From: Tenacibaculum jejuense
Lineage (GTDB): Bacteria; Bacteroidota; Bacteroidia; Flavobacteriales; Flavobacteriaceae
DNA length: 64,000 bases
Direction of reading: 5' to 3'
Assembly: GCF_900198195.1 (NCBI RefSeq)
Contig: NZ_LT899436.1
Location: 806,001 to 870,000 of the forward strand
The notes beneath the pieces were generated by a model, which had not been told where the DNA came from, ran no database searches, and was given only the letters and a program-made list of their open reading frames with translations. Made by a program: the position numbers and the translations under genes. Each line of letters begins with the position of its first letter. The stretch's first letter is position 1. This document shows positions 45,001 through 53,412 of this stretch, in pieces.

Positions 45001-45294
45001 GTTACTGTTCGTTCTCGTGGGGTTATGGAGAAGTGTTCTATGTGTATCCAAATGACTCAAGCTACTATTTTAAAAGCGAAAAGAGAAGGAAGAGCAGTGA
45101 AGAAGGATGAATTCCAAACTGCATGTTCTCAAGCTTGTTCTACAGGAGCAATGACTTTCGGAGATTTAAACAACTCTGAGGATACAGTAAGTAAATTAAA
45201 AGAAGATAGAAGAGCTTTCTACGTGTTAGATTACATTGGTACAAAACCAAACGTAGTGTATCAAGTGAAAGTAAGAAATACAAACGAAGCTTAA
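42064..45294 (+). CDS. actB: Alternative complex III iron-sulfur subunit ActB
   Basis: A 1076-residue protein fusing a molybdopterin-oxidoreductase-like domain (about 80-740) with a four-cluster ferredoxin domain (about 770-1060). A Tat-type signal (TSRRDFLKYVGF) is followed by LAAC, a possible lipidation site. Cluster motifs include CTGCGACVVACH (from Cys777), CQHCNHAPCETVCP (from Cys903), CVGTRYCANNCP and CSMCIQ...CSQACSTG. In known ActB proteins the large domain has lost its molybdenum cofactor, and I see no reason to think otherwise here. It sits in the periplasm between ActA and the membrane subunits. Confidence 0.94.
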   Translation: MASNKKYWQSVEELKDSSVVETLRGKEFVQELPTDEFLGDQETLENSSTSRRDFLKYVGFTTAAASLAACEGPVRQSIPYVIQPNDIIVGVADWYATTISDGFDFANVLVKTREGRPIQIMPNKEVGGTTTARVQASVLSLYDEKLRVKAPRKGETQISWADADKEIIAKLESLKASNGLVYLMTGTLASPSTEKVISDFIAKYPNVKHVVYDAVSESATADAFEAMYGKRALPNYDLSKAEVIASFGADFLGDWQGGYEKSYIEGRNVDSGKMSYHVQIEANMSLAGANADKRLVAKPSAQMHALVTLYNAITGASLPTQATPIDAQVKKLAKDLKKAGKKAVVLAGINDVNAQTIALAINKALGSIVIDTENVNLLRQGSDAKVAALVQDITSGKAKGLITYNVNPAYSIAGFGDAVKKLGFSVALSTQNDETAVTTQYTLPAPHNLESWGDVMATEGKYSLMQPTIAPIFSSRQVQDVLLKWSGATKNYYDTLKEFWSTNILNGASWNQALHDGIFIAPSPVAEAVVANEEVTTEEGDEETKGLSVAEAARTIAKVKGSEFELNLYTSVALGDGNQANNPWLQEFPDPITRASWDNYLTVSPADAKTLGFENPVKDNGAIDGNFAEITLGGQTLKVPVIIQPGQAQGSVGLALGYGRTQNLKEEMQVGVNAYPLYKDRNNVQLGVAIKNLGGWHKFACLQVQNTLAGRHDILREASLKDVNDRSLDPKHTWNKPFMVSYDHQEIEGSARKVDLWDEHDRSLGHHFNLSIDLSSCTGCGACVVACHAENNVPVVGKDEVRVGRDMHWLRIDRYYSSKVQNDATIDEFKAEFKAKLVEKYTALGNNADEAKKNAETEFHKFADQELERRYATEVLGLSKGDLFDALENPADNPQVTFQPMMCQHCNHAPCETVCPVAATSHGRQGQNQMAYNRCVGTRYCANNCPYRVRRFNWFNYADNQEFDFNMNNGYGKMVLNPDVTVRSRGVMEKCSMCIQMTQATILKAKREGRAVKKDEFQTACSQACSTGAMTFGDLNNSEDTVSKLKEDRRAFYVLDYIGTKPNVVYQVKVRNTNEA

Positions 45295-45317
45295 CAATTA
45301 ATATAAGTAAATAGATT

Positions 45318-46718
45318 ATGTCGGGTCATTACGAATCGTCTTATAGAGAACCTTTAATATTAGGAGATAAGAGCTATCACGATATTACAGAGGATATAGC
45401 AAGACCAATTGAAGGTAAAGCCAACAAAAATTGGTACATCGCATTCTACATTTCTTTAGCAGCAATGTTATGGGGATTTGGATGTATTTTCTACACAGTA
45501 GGAACAGGTATTGGAGTATGGGGGCTTAGCAAGAATATTGGTTGGGCATGGGATATCACCAACTTTGTATGGTGGGTAGGTATCGGTCACGCCGGAACAT
45601 TAATTTCTGCGGTACTTTTATTATTCCGTCAGAAATGGAGAATGGCAATTAACCGTTCTGCAGAGGCAATGACAATCTTTGCCGTATTCCAGGCAGGTTT
45701 ATTCCCTATTATTCACATGGGACGTCCTTGGAATGGATATTGGGTTTTACCTATTCCAAACCAGTTTGGTTCATTATGGGTAAACTTTAATTCACCACTT
45801 TTATGGGACGTATTTGCGATTTCTACATATTTATCGGTATCATTAGTTTTCTGGTGGACTGGTTTATTACCTGATTTCGCAACTATACGAGATAGAGCAG
45901 TAAAACCTTTCCAAAAGAAAATATATGCTTTATTGTCTTTTGGATGGTCTGGTAGAGCAAAAGATTGGCAACGTTTTGAAGAAGTGTCTTTAGTTTTAGC
46001 TGGTTTAGCTACTCCTTTAGTACTTTCGGTACATACGATTGTATCTTTTGACTTCGCAACTTCTGTGAATCCAGGATGGCACTCGACAATTTTCCCTCCT
46101 TACTTCGTTGCTGGAGCGATCTTCTCAGGATTCGCAATGGTACAGACTTTATTAGGAGTGATGCGTAAGGTAACAAACTTAGAAGCTTACATTACTCGTT
46201 TACATATCGAGTATATGAATATCGTAATTATTTTAACAGGAGGTATTGTAGCTGTAGCTTATGCAACTGAGTTCTTTATTGCATGGTATACAGGATCTCC
46301 TTATGAGAATTACACATATTTATCATTCGGAGCAGAAGCTGGAGCTTATGGTTGGGCATTCTGGTCGTTAATGATTTTCAATATCATTATTCCACAGATT
46401 TTATGGATTAAGAAATTCAGAAGAAGTTTTGTTGTTTCTTTCTTAGTTTCTATCGCAATTAACATTGGTATGTGGTTCGAGCGTTTTGATATTATCGCAA
46501 TCGTATTAAGTAAAGGTCAGTTACCATCTACATGGTGGCGTTTTGAACCAACATTCGTTGACGTTGGTATATTTATTGGAACAATCGGATTCTTCTTTGT
46601 GTTATTCTTATTATACGCAAGAACATTCCCAGTAATTCCAACAGCTGAGGTTAAAACGATATTAAAATCATCTGGAGAGAATTTCAAAAAACAAAGAGAG
46701 GAGAACAATGAGCACTAA
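45318..46718 (+). CDS. actC: Alternative complex III NrfD-like membrane subunit ActC
   Basis: A 466-residue polytopic protein of the NrfD/PsrC family with about ten transmembrane helices. Conserved stretches include WWVGIGHAGTLISA, GLFPIIHMGRP and SVHTIVSFDFA. It binds menaquinol near the periplasmic side and delivers electrons to ActB. Its last 11 bases overlap the actD start, so translation is probably coupled. Confidence 0.94.
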   Translation: MSGHYESSYREPLILGDKSYHDITEDIARPIEGKANKNWYIAFYISLAAMLWGFGCIFYTVGTGIGVWGLSKNIGWAWDITNFVWWVGIGHAGTLISAVLLLFRQKWRMAINRSAEAMTIFAVFQAGLFPIIHMGRPWNGYWVLPIPNQFGSLWVNFNSPLLWDVFAISTYLSVSLVFWWTGLLPDFATIRDRAVKPFQKKIYALLSFGWSGRAKDWQRFEEVSLVLAGLATPLVLSVHTIVSFDFATSVNPGWHSTIFPPYFVAGAIFSGFAMVQTLLGVMRKVTNLEAYITRLHIEYMNIVIILTGGIVAVAYATEFFIAWYTGSPYENYTYLSFGAEAGAYGWAFWSLMIFNIIIPQILWIKKFRRSFVVSFLVSIAINIGMWFERFDIIAIVLSKGQLPSTWWRFEPTFVDVGIFIGTIGFFFVLFLLYARTFPVIPTAEVKTILKSSGENFKKQREENNEH

Positions 46719-47235
46719 TAAAGTAATTCACGCGTTATATAATGATGATGATATCTTAATGGATGCCGTTAAGAAAGTAAAAGGAGAACATCATCATATT
46801 GAAGAGGTTTACACACCTTTCCCTGTTCACGGACTAGATAAAGCATTAGGGTTAGCTCCTACTCGTTTAGCAATCACTGCATTTTTATATGGTATTACAG
46901 GTACTTCAATCGCTACATGGTTAACATGGTATACAATGATTGCAGATTGGCCACAAGATATCGGAGGAAAGCCTAGTTTTTCTTGGCTAGAGAATATGCC
47001 AGCTTTCGTGCCAATTTTATTTGAGTTAACAGTATTTTTTGCAGCGCATCTAATGGTAATTACATTTTATATGCGTAGTAGAATTTGGCCATTTAAAGAA
47101 GCTGAAAATCCAGATCCAAGAACGACTGATGATCATTTTTTAATGGAGATACCAGTACACAATAACGAAGAAAAATTAACAGCACTTTTGGAGACTACAG
47201 GCGCTGTTGAAATTAAAGTAGTAGATAAGCATTAA
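46708..47235 (+). CDS. actD: Alternative complex III subunit ActD (DUF3341)
   Basis: A 175-residue protein of the DUF3341 family. A soluble N-terminal part is followed by two transmembrane helices (about 50-75 and 95-120) and a soluble tail with the family pattern FKEAENPDPRTTDDHFLMEI. It is a structural subunit of the complex. The ATG lies inside the end of actC. Confidence 0.92.
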   Translation: MSTNKVIHALYNDDDILMDAVKKVKGEHHHIEEVYTPFPVHGLDKALGLAPTRLAITAFLYGITGTSIATWLTWYTMIADWPQDIGGKPSFSWLENMPAFVPILFELTVFFAAHLMVITFYMRSRIWPFKEAENPDPRTTDDHFLMEIPVHNNEEKLTALLETTGAVEIKVVDKH

Positions 47236-47244
47236 TATAAGATT

Positions 47245-47793
47245 ATGAAGAGTTTAAAAATAGTTATTACTTTATTAGTAGTTGCAGTATTTGCCTCTTG
47301 TAACAACAAGCGTGAACGACAAGTACAGTATATGCCAGATATGTATGTATCTGTACCTTACGATGCGAATGGTGCTTCATCAGCTGGAGATGTTCCAGTG
47401 AACAGATTACCAGTGGCTGGTACTGTTAGTAAAAATGGTGTTGTAGCTTATGATATACCTGATTCTAATGAAGGATATGAGAAAGCTAAGGCTGAGTTAA
47501 AGAATCCTTTAAAGAATGATGATAAGAATTTAGCTAACGGTAAAAAAATGTATGGTATTTACTGTGCAGTTTGTCATGGTACTAAAGGTGATGGAAATGG
47601 AATTTTAATGCAGAGAGAAAAATTCTTAGGTATTCCAAACTACAAAGATAGAGACATCACAGAAGGTAGTATTTACCATGTTTTAATGTATGGTAAAAAT
47701 ATGATGGGATCTCATTCTTCACAACTTACTTACAAAGAGCGTTGGCAAGTTGTTCAGTATGTTCAGAAATTAAGAAGCGAATTAAAAAAATAA
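47245..47793 (+). CDS. actE: Alternative complex III monohaem cytochrome c lipoprotein ActE
   Basis: A 182-residue lipoprotein (lipobox VFASC) carrying one cytochrome c domain. The haem site is CAVCH (107-111), with GTKGDGNG after it and a Met ligand in the GKNMMGSHSSQL loop. It is the exit cytochrome that can pass electrons towards the CuA site of cytochrome oxidase, whose genes follow downstream. Confidence 0.92.
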   Translation: MKSLKIVITLLVVAVFASCNNKRERQVQYMPDMYVSVPYDANGASSAGDVPVNRLPVAGTVSKNGVVAYDIPDSNEGYEKAKAELKNPLKNDDKNLANGKKMYGIYCAVCHGTKGDGNGILMQREKFLGIPNYKDRDITEGSIYHVLMYGKNMMGSHSSQLTYKERWQVVQYVQKLRSELKK

Positions 47794-47815
47794 GTCTATA
47801 ATAGATAGTTAAGAT

Positions 47816-49420
47816 ATGTACCAGTTTTCAGGAAAATTAAAAATGCTTGCTATTGGTTTAATGGTAATAGGTCTGATTGGAACTGCTATTAGTTTCATGA
47901 ATACTCCTAAAACATTACAAGATGCAAAAGACATTTTAGCGAAACAAGAAGCATCTCATCATGGAAGTCATGGTGGTGGTCATGGTGAAGCAACAAATGA
48001 TCATCATGCTAACACAGAGCATAAATCAGATACTCACAAAAGTGATCATAAAGAAGTAAAATCTAATGATGTTGCTCATACTAATGATCACAAAAAGGAA
48101 GTTAAAGCAGATTCTTTATCTCATAAAGAAGAAGCTGCAAATCATGCAGAGGACACACGTTTAACTGATAGTTTAAATGGTCATGTGGCTGAAAAAGCTC
48201 ATGTTGATCCATCTTCTCATGCAGGAAATGATCATGATACAGCTCATCATGGAGATGACCACGAAGAGCATGCAAAACATGCTTTTCACCAAATGCAAAA
48301 CAAACCATGGTCTGCTATTTATGTATCTTTAATTTTCTTTTTAGGAATTTCTCTTTTAGTTATGGCATTCTATGCAGCACAAAGAGTTGCTCATGCAGGT
48401 TGGTCTGTTGTATTATTTAGAGTGATGGAGGCTATTACAGCTAACTTACATTATGTAAGTGCGATCATGTTAGTTTTTATTATTGTAACAGCAATGCACA
48501 TGAATCACTTATTCCCATGGATGGCTGATGGAGTTTTTGATCCACTAAGCGAAAACTATGATCCTATAATAGATGGAAAAAAATGGTTTATGAATTTACC
48601 AGGATGGGTAATGAGAAGTGTTTTCTATTTATTAGTATGGAATGGATTCCGTTTTTATATTAGAAAGAAATCTATAGAGCAAGATAATGGAGATTTAGAT
48701 TTACACAAAAAGATCTATAATGTATCTGTAGTTTTCATATTATTATTCATGATTACTGAAAGTATGATGTCTTGGGACTGGATTATGGGAATTGATCCAC
48801 ACTGGTTCTCTACATTATTCGGATGGTACGTATTAGCAACTTTATTAGTATCTGCATTAACTGTAATTTGTTTAGTTACTCTATATTTAAGATCTAAAGG
48901 TCATTTACCATTTGTCAATGACAGTCACATCCATGATTTAGCTAAATTTATGTTTGGTTTTTCAGTATTCTGGACGTACTTATGGTTTGCTCAATTCATG
49001 TTAATTTGGTACGCAGATATGCCTGAGGAAACAACATATTTTGCTTTACGTTTCAAAGAGTATGTAGTTCCTTTCATTGGTATGATTGCATTAAACTTTA
49101 TTTTCCCAATTTTATTATTAATAAACAGTGATTTTAAAACTGTGCCTTGGGTTATAGTAATTGCTGGAGTATTTATTTTAGTAGGTCATTATGTTGATTT
49201 ATTTGTAATGATTATGCCAGGTACTGTAGGTGCACAATGGGGATTCGGAATTGGTGAGATTAGTGCCTTCTTATTCTTCCTTGGATTATTCATTTTTGCA
49301 ACATTTAATGCTTTTGCTAAAGCAAACCCAGTAGTAAAAGGAAATCCATTTTTACACGAAAGTGAAATTCATCACTATTATATTATAGAACACAGAGGAG
49401 AAGATAACGCTCATCATTAA
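47816..49420 (+). CDS. actF: Alternative complex III membrane subunit ActF with His-rich insertion
   Basis: A 534-residue NrfD-like paralogue of ActC with about ten transmembrane helices. The first helix is at about 8-26; the remaining helices start near 163. The intervening segment, about residues 42-157, is extremely rich in His, Asp, Lys and Glu and looks disordered. Typical membrane motifs include MMSWDWIMGIDPHWFSTLFGW. ActF does not normally bind FeS clusters and may help proton movement or quinone binding. The His-rich insert is the notable feature. Confidence 0.93.
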   Translation: MYQFSGKLKMLAIGLMVIGLIGTAISFMNTPKTLQDAKDILAKQEASHHGSHGGGHGEATNDHHANTEHKSDTHKSDHKEVKSNDVAHTNDHKKEVKADSLSHKEEAANHAEDTRLTDSLNGHVAEKAHVDPSSHAGNDHDTAHHGDDHEEHAKHAFHQMQNKPWSAIYVSLIFFLGISLLVMAFYAAQRVAHAGWSVVLFRVMEAITANLHYVSAIMLVFIIVTAMHMNHLFPWMADGVFDPLSENYDPIIDGKKWFMNLPGWVMRSVFYLLVWNGFRFYIRKKSIEQDNGDLDLHKKIYNVSVVFILLFMITESMMSWDWIMGIDPHWFSTLFGWYVLATLLVSALTVICLVTLYLRSKGHLPFVNDSHIHDLAKFMFGFSVFWTYLWFAQFMLIWYADMPEETTYFALRFKEYVVPFIGMIALNFIFPILLLINSDFKTVPWVIVIAGVFILVGHYVDLFVMIMPGTVGAQWGFGIGEISAFLFFLGLFIFATFNAFAKANPVVKGNPFLHESEIHHYYIIEHRGEDNAHH

Positions 49421-49451
49421 TAACAAGTATTAAAAAAATAAGTATATAAGT

Positions 49452-50465
49452 ATGCTAGCTTTATTTTATATTTTCATCGCAATAACAGTAGGAGTGAGTT
49501 TTTGGCAAATCACGCGTATAATGAATTTACGTAGTGTTATTGCTAATGATGATGATAACAACAAACAAGGTAAGATTGCTTTAGGTTTCCTAGTATTTTT
49601 ATACGCAATGATGATTTATTGTTTATTAGCAATGAATGTAATCATGTTACCAGAGAGTGCATCTATTGAGGGTGAACACGATGACAGACTTTTCAATATT
49701 ACGTTTATATTGATAGGTATTGTACAGTTTATTATGCAATTTTTAATTTTCTTCTTTACTTATAAGTACAGAGGTAATAAAAATAAGAAAGCTTTATTCT
49801 TTGCAGATAGCCATAAGTTAGAGTTAATTTGGACAGTTATTCCAGCCGTAACAATTGTATTATTAATCGGATATGGATTATGGCAGTGGAACAACGTAAT
49901 GTATGTTGGAGACGATGAGAATCCAATAGTAATTGAAGTTTACTCGCAGCAGTTCAGATGGGATGCTCGTTATGCAGGTTCAGATAATGAATTAGGATTA
50001 GGAAATGTAAATTTTATCGATATCAATAAATCTAATACAATGGGTGTTGATATGTCTGATCCTAAAGCTCAAGATGATAAACAAGTTACAGAGTTATACT
50101 TACCAAAAGGGAAAAAGGTTTTATTCAAATTCCGTTCTCAAGACGTATTACACTCTGCATACATGCCTCACTTTAGAGCTCAAATGAACTGTGTTCCAGG
50201 TATGGTTACTCAATTTGCATTTACTCCGAAGTATACTACTGAAGAGATGCGTAATAACGAGGAAGTAATTGCAAAAGCAAAAGGAATAAATAAAATAAGA
50301 CAAGCAAAAGGTGAAGAACCTTATGTGTTTGATTATTTATTATTATGTAATAAGATTTGTGGAGCTTCTCACTACAACATGCAAATGAAAATTACAGTTG
50401 TAGAAGAGGCTGATTACAAAAAGTGGTTAGGAGAGCAAAAAACATTAGCTCAAGTTATTAAATAA
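49452..50465 (+). CDS. coxB: Cytochrome c oxidase subunit II
   Basis: A 337-residue subunit holding the CuA centre. After an extra N-terminal helix and two or three further helices (to about 145), the cupredoxin domain shows DVLHSAYMP for the His ligand and CNKICGASHYNM for the two Cys, the second His and the Met. A YSQQFRWDARY segment is the conserved aromatic electron entry patch. It receives electrons from the alternative complex III encoded just upstream, an arrangement known to give an ACIII-oxidase supercomplex in Flavobacterium. Confidence 0.95.
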   Translation: MLALFYIFIAITVGVSFWQITRIMNLRSVIANDDDNNKQGKIALGFLVFLYAMMIYCLLAMNVIMLPESASIEGEHDDRLFNITFILIGIVQFIMQFLIFFFTYKYRGNKNKKALFFADSHKLELIWTVIPAVTIVLLIGYGLWQWNNVMYVGDDENPIVIEVYSQQFRWDARYAGSDNELGLGNVNFIDINKSNTMGVDMSDPKAQDDKQVTELYLPKGKKVLFKFRSQDVLHSAYMPHFRAQMNCVPGMVTQFAFTPKYTTEEMRNNEEVIAKAKGINKIRQAKGEEPYVFDYLLLCNKICGASHYNMQMKITVVEEADYKKWLGEQKTLAQVIK

Positions 50466-50501
50466 GATTAATCGTAAAAATTTATTAAGAAAAAATAAAT
50501 T

Positions 50502-52280
50502 ATGTCAGGAGAACATCACCATCACAAAGAAACATTTGTAACGAAGTACATTTTTAGTACTGATCACAAGATGATCTCGAAGCAATTCTTGATCACAGGG
50601 ATGTTTATGGGTATCATTGGGGTATTTATGTCAATGTTATTCCGTTTACAAATTGCATGGCCAGAAAAATCGTTTTCTATAATTACAGCATTTTTAGGAG
50701 ATCACCAACAAACTGACGGTGTAATGAATCCAGATACATATCTGGCATTAGTTACAATACATGGTACTATTATGGTATTCTTTGTATTAACAGCAGGTTT
50801 AAGTGGTACATTTTCAAATTTATTAATTCCATTACAGATTGGAGCAAGAGATATGGCATCAGGTTTTTTAAACATGGTATCATATTGGTTATTCTTCTTA
50901 TCTTCAGTTGTAATGGTAGTGTCTTTATTTGTTGAAGCTGGACCAGCATCAGCAGGTTGGACTATTTATCCGCCGTTATCTGCTTTAAAACAAGCGATAC
51001 CAGGTTCTGGTTTAGGTATGACTCTATGGTTAGTTTCTATGGCGATTTTCATTGCATCATCGTTAATAGGATCTCTAAACTATATTGTAACTGTATTAAA
51101 CTTAAGAACTAAAGGGATGAAGATGACAAGATTACCATTAACAATGTGGGCGTTCTTTGTAACGGCTATTATTGGTGTAATCTCTTTCCCAGTTCTTTTA
51201 TCAGCGGCATTATTATTAATATTCGATAGAAGTTTCGGAACTTCTTTCTATTTGTCAGATATATTCATATCAGGTCAAGTGTTACATTATCAAGGAGGAT
51301 CTCCAGTTTTATTTGAACACTTATTTTGGTTCTTAGGTCACCCTGAAGTATATATCATTTTATTACCAGCATTAGGTATTTCATCTGAAGTAATTTCTAC
51401 AAATGCTAGAAAGCCTATCTTCGGTTACCGTGCAATGATTGGATCAATCTTAGGTATTGCATTCTTATCAACAATTGTATGGGGTCACCATATGTTCGTG
51501 TCAGGTATGAATCCATTCTTAGGATCTGTATTTACATTCACAACGGTATTAATTGCAATTCCATCAGCTGTAAAAGCATTTAACTATATTACAACTTTAT
51601 GGAAAGGTAATCTACAATTGAATCCAGCCATGTTATTCTCTATCGGATTAGTTTCTACATTCGTAACTGGAGGTTTAACAGGATTAGTACTTGGAGATTC
51701 AGCTTTAGATATTAACGTACACGATACATATTTCGTAGTAGCACACTTCCATTTAGTAATGGGTGTATCTGCTTTATTTGGAATGTTTGCTGGTGTTTAT
51801 CACTGGTATCCTAAAATGTATGGTAGAATGATGAATAAAGTAATGGGTTATTGGCATTTTTGGTTAACTATTATATCTGCATATGGAGTATTCTTCCCAA
51901 TGCACTTTATAGGGTTAGCTGGTTTACCAAGACGTTACTATACAAATACAAACTTCCCAATGTTCGATGACTTAGCAGACATCAACGTATTCATGACTCT
52001 TATGGCAATCATTGGAGGTGTGGCCCAGTTAATTTTCTTAGCAAACTTCTTTATCTCTATGTATAGAGGACAAAAAGCTTCGCAAAACCCATGGAAATCT
52101 AATACTTTAGAATGGACTACTCCAGTAGAACATATCCACGGTAACTGGCCAGGGAAAATTCCAGAAGTTCATAGATGGGCTTACGACTATAGTAAAGTTG
52201 ATGACAACGGAAACTATATTCATGGAGAAGATTTCGTTTTACAAACAGTACCTTTAAAAGACGGTGAAGAACCATCTTAA
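50502..52280 (+). CDS. coxA: Cytochrome c oxidase subunit I (aa3 type)
   Basis: A 592-residue catalytic subunit with 12 or more helices. Haem and copper ligands are present: HGTIMVFF (haem a His), GHPEVYIILLP (CuB His with the cross-linked Tyr and the proton-channel Glu), WGHHMFVSGM (two CuB His) and HDTYFVVAHFHLVMG (haem a3 and a His). The Glu in HPEV marks an A1-type oxidase. Subunits III and IV are not encoded here. A strong terminator follows, so the operon ends with this gene. Confidence 0.96.
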   Translation: MSGEHHHHKETFVTKYIFSTDHKMISKQFLITGMFMGIIGVFMSMLFRLQIAWPEKSFSIITAFLGDHQQTDGVMNPDTYLALVTIHGTIMVFFVLTAGLSGTFSNLLIPLQIGARDMASGFLNMVSYWLFFLSSVVMVVSLFVEAGPASAGWTIYPPLSALKQAIPGSGLGMTLWLVSMAIFIASSLIGSLNYIVTVLNLRTKGMKMTRLPLTMWAFFVTAIIGVISFPVLLSAALLLIFDRSFGTSFYLSDIFISGQVLHYQGGSPVLFEHLFWFLGHPEVYIILLPALGISSEVISTNARKPIFGYRAMIGSILGIAFLSTIVWGHHMFVSGMNPFLGSVFTFTTVLIAIPSAVKAFNYITTLWKGNLQLNPAMLFSIGLVSTFVTGGLTGLVLGDSALDINVHDTYFVVAHFHLVMGVSALFGMFAGVYHWYPKMYGRMMNKVMGYWHFWLTIISAYGVFFPMHFIGLAGLPRRYYTNTNFPMFDDLADINVFMTLMAIIGGVAQLIFLANFFISMYRGQKASQNPWKSNTLEWTTPVEHIHGNWPGKIPEVHRWAYDYSKVDDNGNYIHGEDFVLQTVPLKDGEEPS

Positions 52281-52301
52281 AAAAGTAAGAAATAAAAAAC
52301 C

Positions 52302-52332
52302 AAAAGCCTTTCATAATTGAAAGGCTTTTTTG
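52302..52332 (+). terminator. Terminator of the act-cox operon
   Basis: A 12-bp stem (AAAAGCCTTTCA, 52302-52313, with 52318-52329), a TAAT loop and a T-run, 21 bases after the coxA stop. Confidence 0.9.
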
Positions 52333-52389
52333 TTATCCATATTATAATACTAATAAGTATATTAGCAGTACTGAATTTGATTTTAATGT

Positions 52390-53412
52390 ATGAATGAGCA
52401 TTTAAACCCTGAAAACACTAATTATTCTCATGAAGAAATGGATGTGGAAAAGAAACTACGTCCGTTATCCTTTGATGATTTTACAGGTCAAGATCAAGCT
52501 TTGGAAAATCTTAGAATTTTTGTTGAAGCAGCAAATCAAAGAGATGAAGCTTTAGATCACACCTTATTTCATGGTCCTCCTGGTTTAGGAAAAACCACTT
52601 TAGCACACATTTTAGCAAATGAACTTGGAGTGGGAATTAAAGTCACTTCAGGTCCTGTTTTAGATAAACCTGGTGATTTAGCAGGTTTACTTACAAATTT
52701 AGATGAACGTGATGTGCTATTTATTGATGAAATTCATCGATTAAGTCCAATTGTAGAAGAGTACTTATATTCTGCAATGGAAGATTATAAAATAGACATC
52801 ATGATTGAATCTGGACCGAATGCGAGAACAGTTCAGATTAATTTAGAACCATTTACTCTAGTTGGAGCAACAACAAGATCTGGTTTATTAACAGCTCCGA
52901 TGAGAGCTCGTTTTGGAATCAGTAGCCGTTTACATTATTATTCTACGGAATTATTAACTACAATTATCCAAAGGAGTTCTGCAATTTTAGGCGTGCCAAT
53001 TTCGATGGAAGCTGCGATAGAAATTGCAGGTAGAAGTAGAGGAACGCCTCGTATTGCAAATGCACTATTGAGAAGAGTACGTGATTTTGCACAAATTAAA
53101 GGAGATGGTAATATCACTATAGAAATAGCAAAATATGCATTAAAGGCATTAAATGTTGATGCGCATGGTTTAGATGAAATGGACAATAAAATTTTATCTA
53201 CCATTATCGATAAATTTAAAGGTGGACCAGTAGGTATTACTACATTAGCAACAGCAGTTGCAGAAAATGCAGAAACGATTGAGGAAGTTTATGAACCTTT
53301 TTTAATTCAACAAGGTTTTATCATGCGAACACCTAGAGGTAGAGAAGTAACAGATTTAGCTTATAAACATCTAGGAAGAATAAAAGGAACTAGTCAAGGA
53401 GAATTATTTTAA
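52390..53412 (+). CDS. ruvB: Holliday junction branch migration helicase RuvB
   Basis: A 340-residue AAA+ motor. Walker A is [11 protein letters not shown] (about 61-71) and Walker B is LFIDEIHRL; sensor 1 lies in [10 protein letters not shown] and the arginine finger region is [10 protein letters not shown]-terminal winged-helix domain ends [11 protein letters not shown]. It drives RuvA-bound Holliday junctions during recombinational repair. ruvA and ruvC are not nearby. The SulP gene starts at the very next base after its stop codon. Confidence 0.97.
   Translation: MNEHLNPENTNYSHEEMDVEKKLRPLSFDDFTGQDQALENLRIFVEAANQRDEALDHTLFHGPPGLGKTTLAHILANELGVGIKVTSGPVLDKPGDLAGLLTNLDERDVLFIDEIHRLSPIVEEYLYSAMEDYKIDIMIESGPNARTVQINLEPFTLVGATTRSGLLTAPMRARFGISSRLHYYSTELLTTIIQRSSAILGVPISMEAAIEIAGRSRGTPRIANALLRRVRDFAQIKGDGNITIEIAKYALKALNVDAHGLDEMDNKILSTIIDKFKGGPVGITTLATAVAENAETIEEVYEPFLIQQGFIMRTPRGREVTDLAYKHLGRIKGTSQGELF

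Noticed and set aside
40693..45294. Formate dehydrogenase or nitrate reductase for the molybdopterin-like ActB and its cytochrome
   Set aside because: The gene order with two NrfD-like subunits, DUF3341 and coxBA is that of alternative complex III, whose ActB lacks molybdenum.
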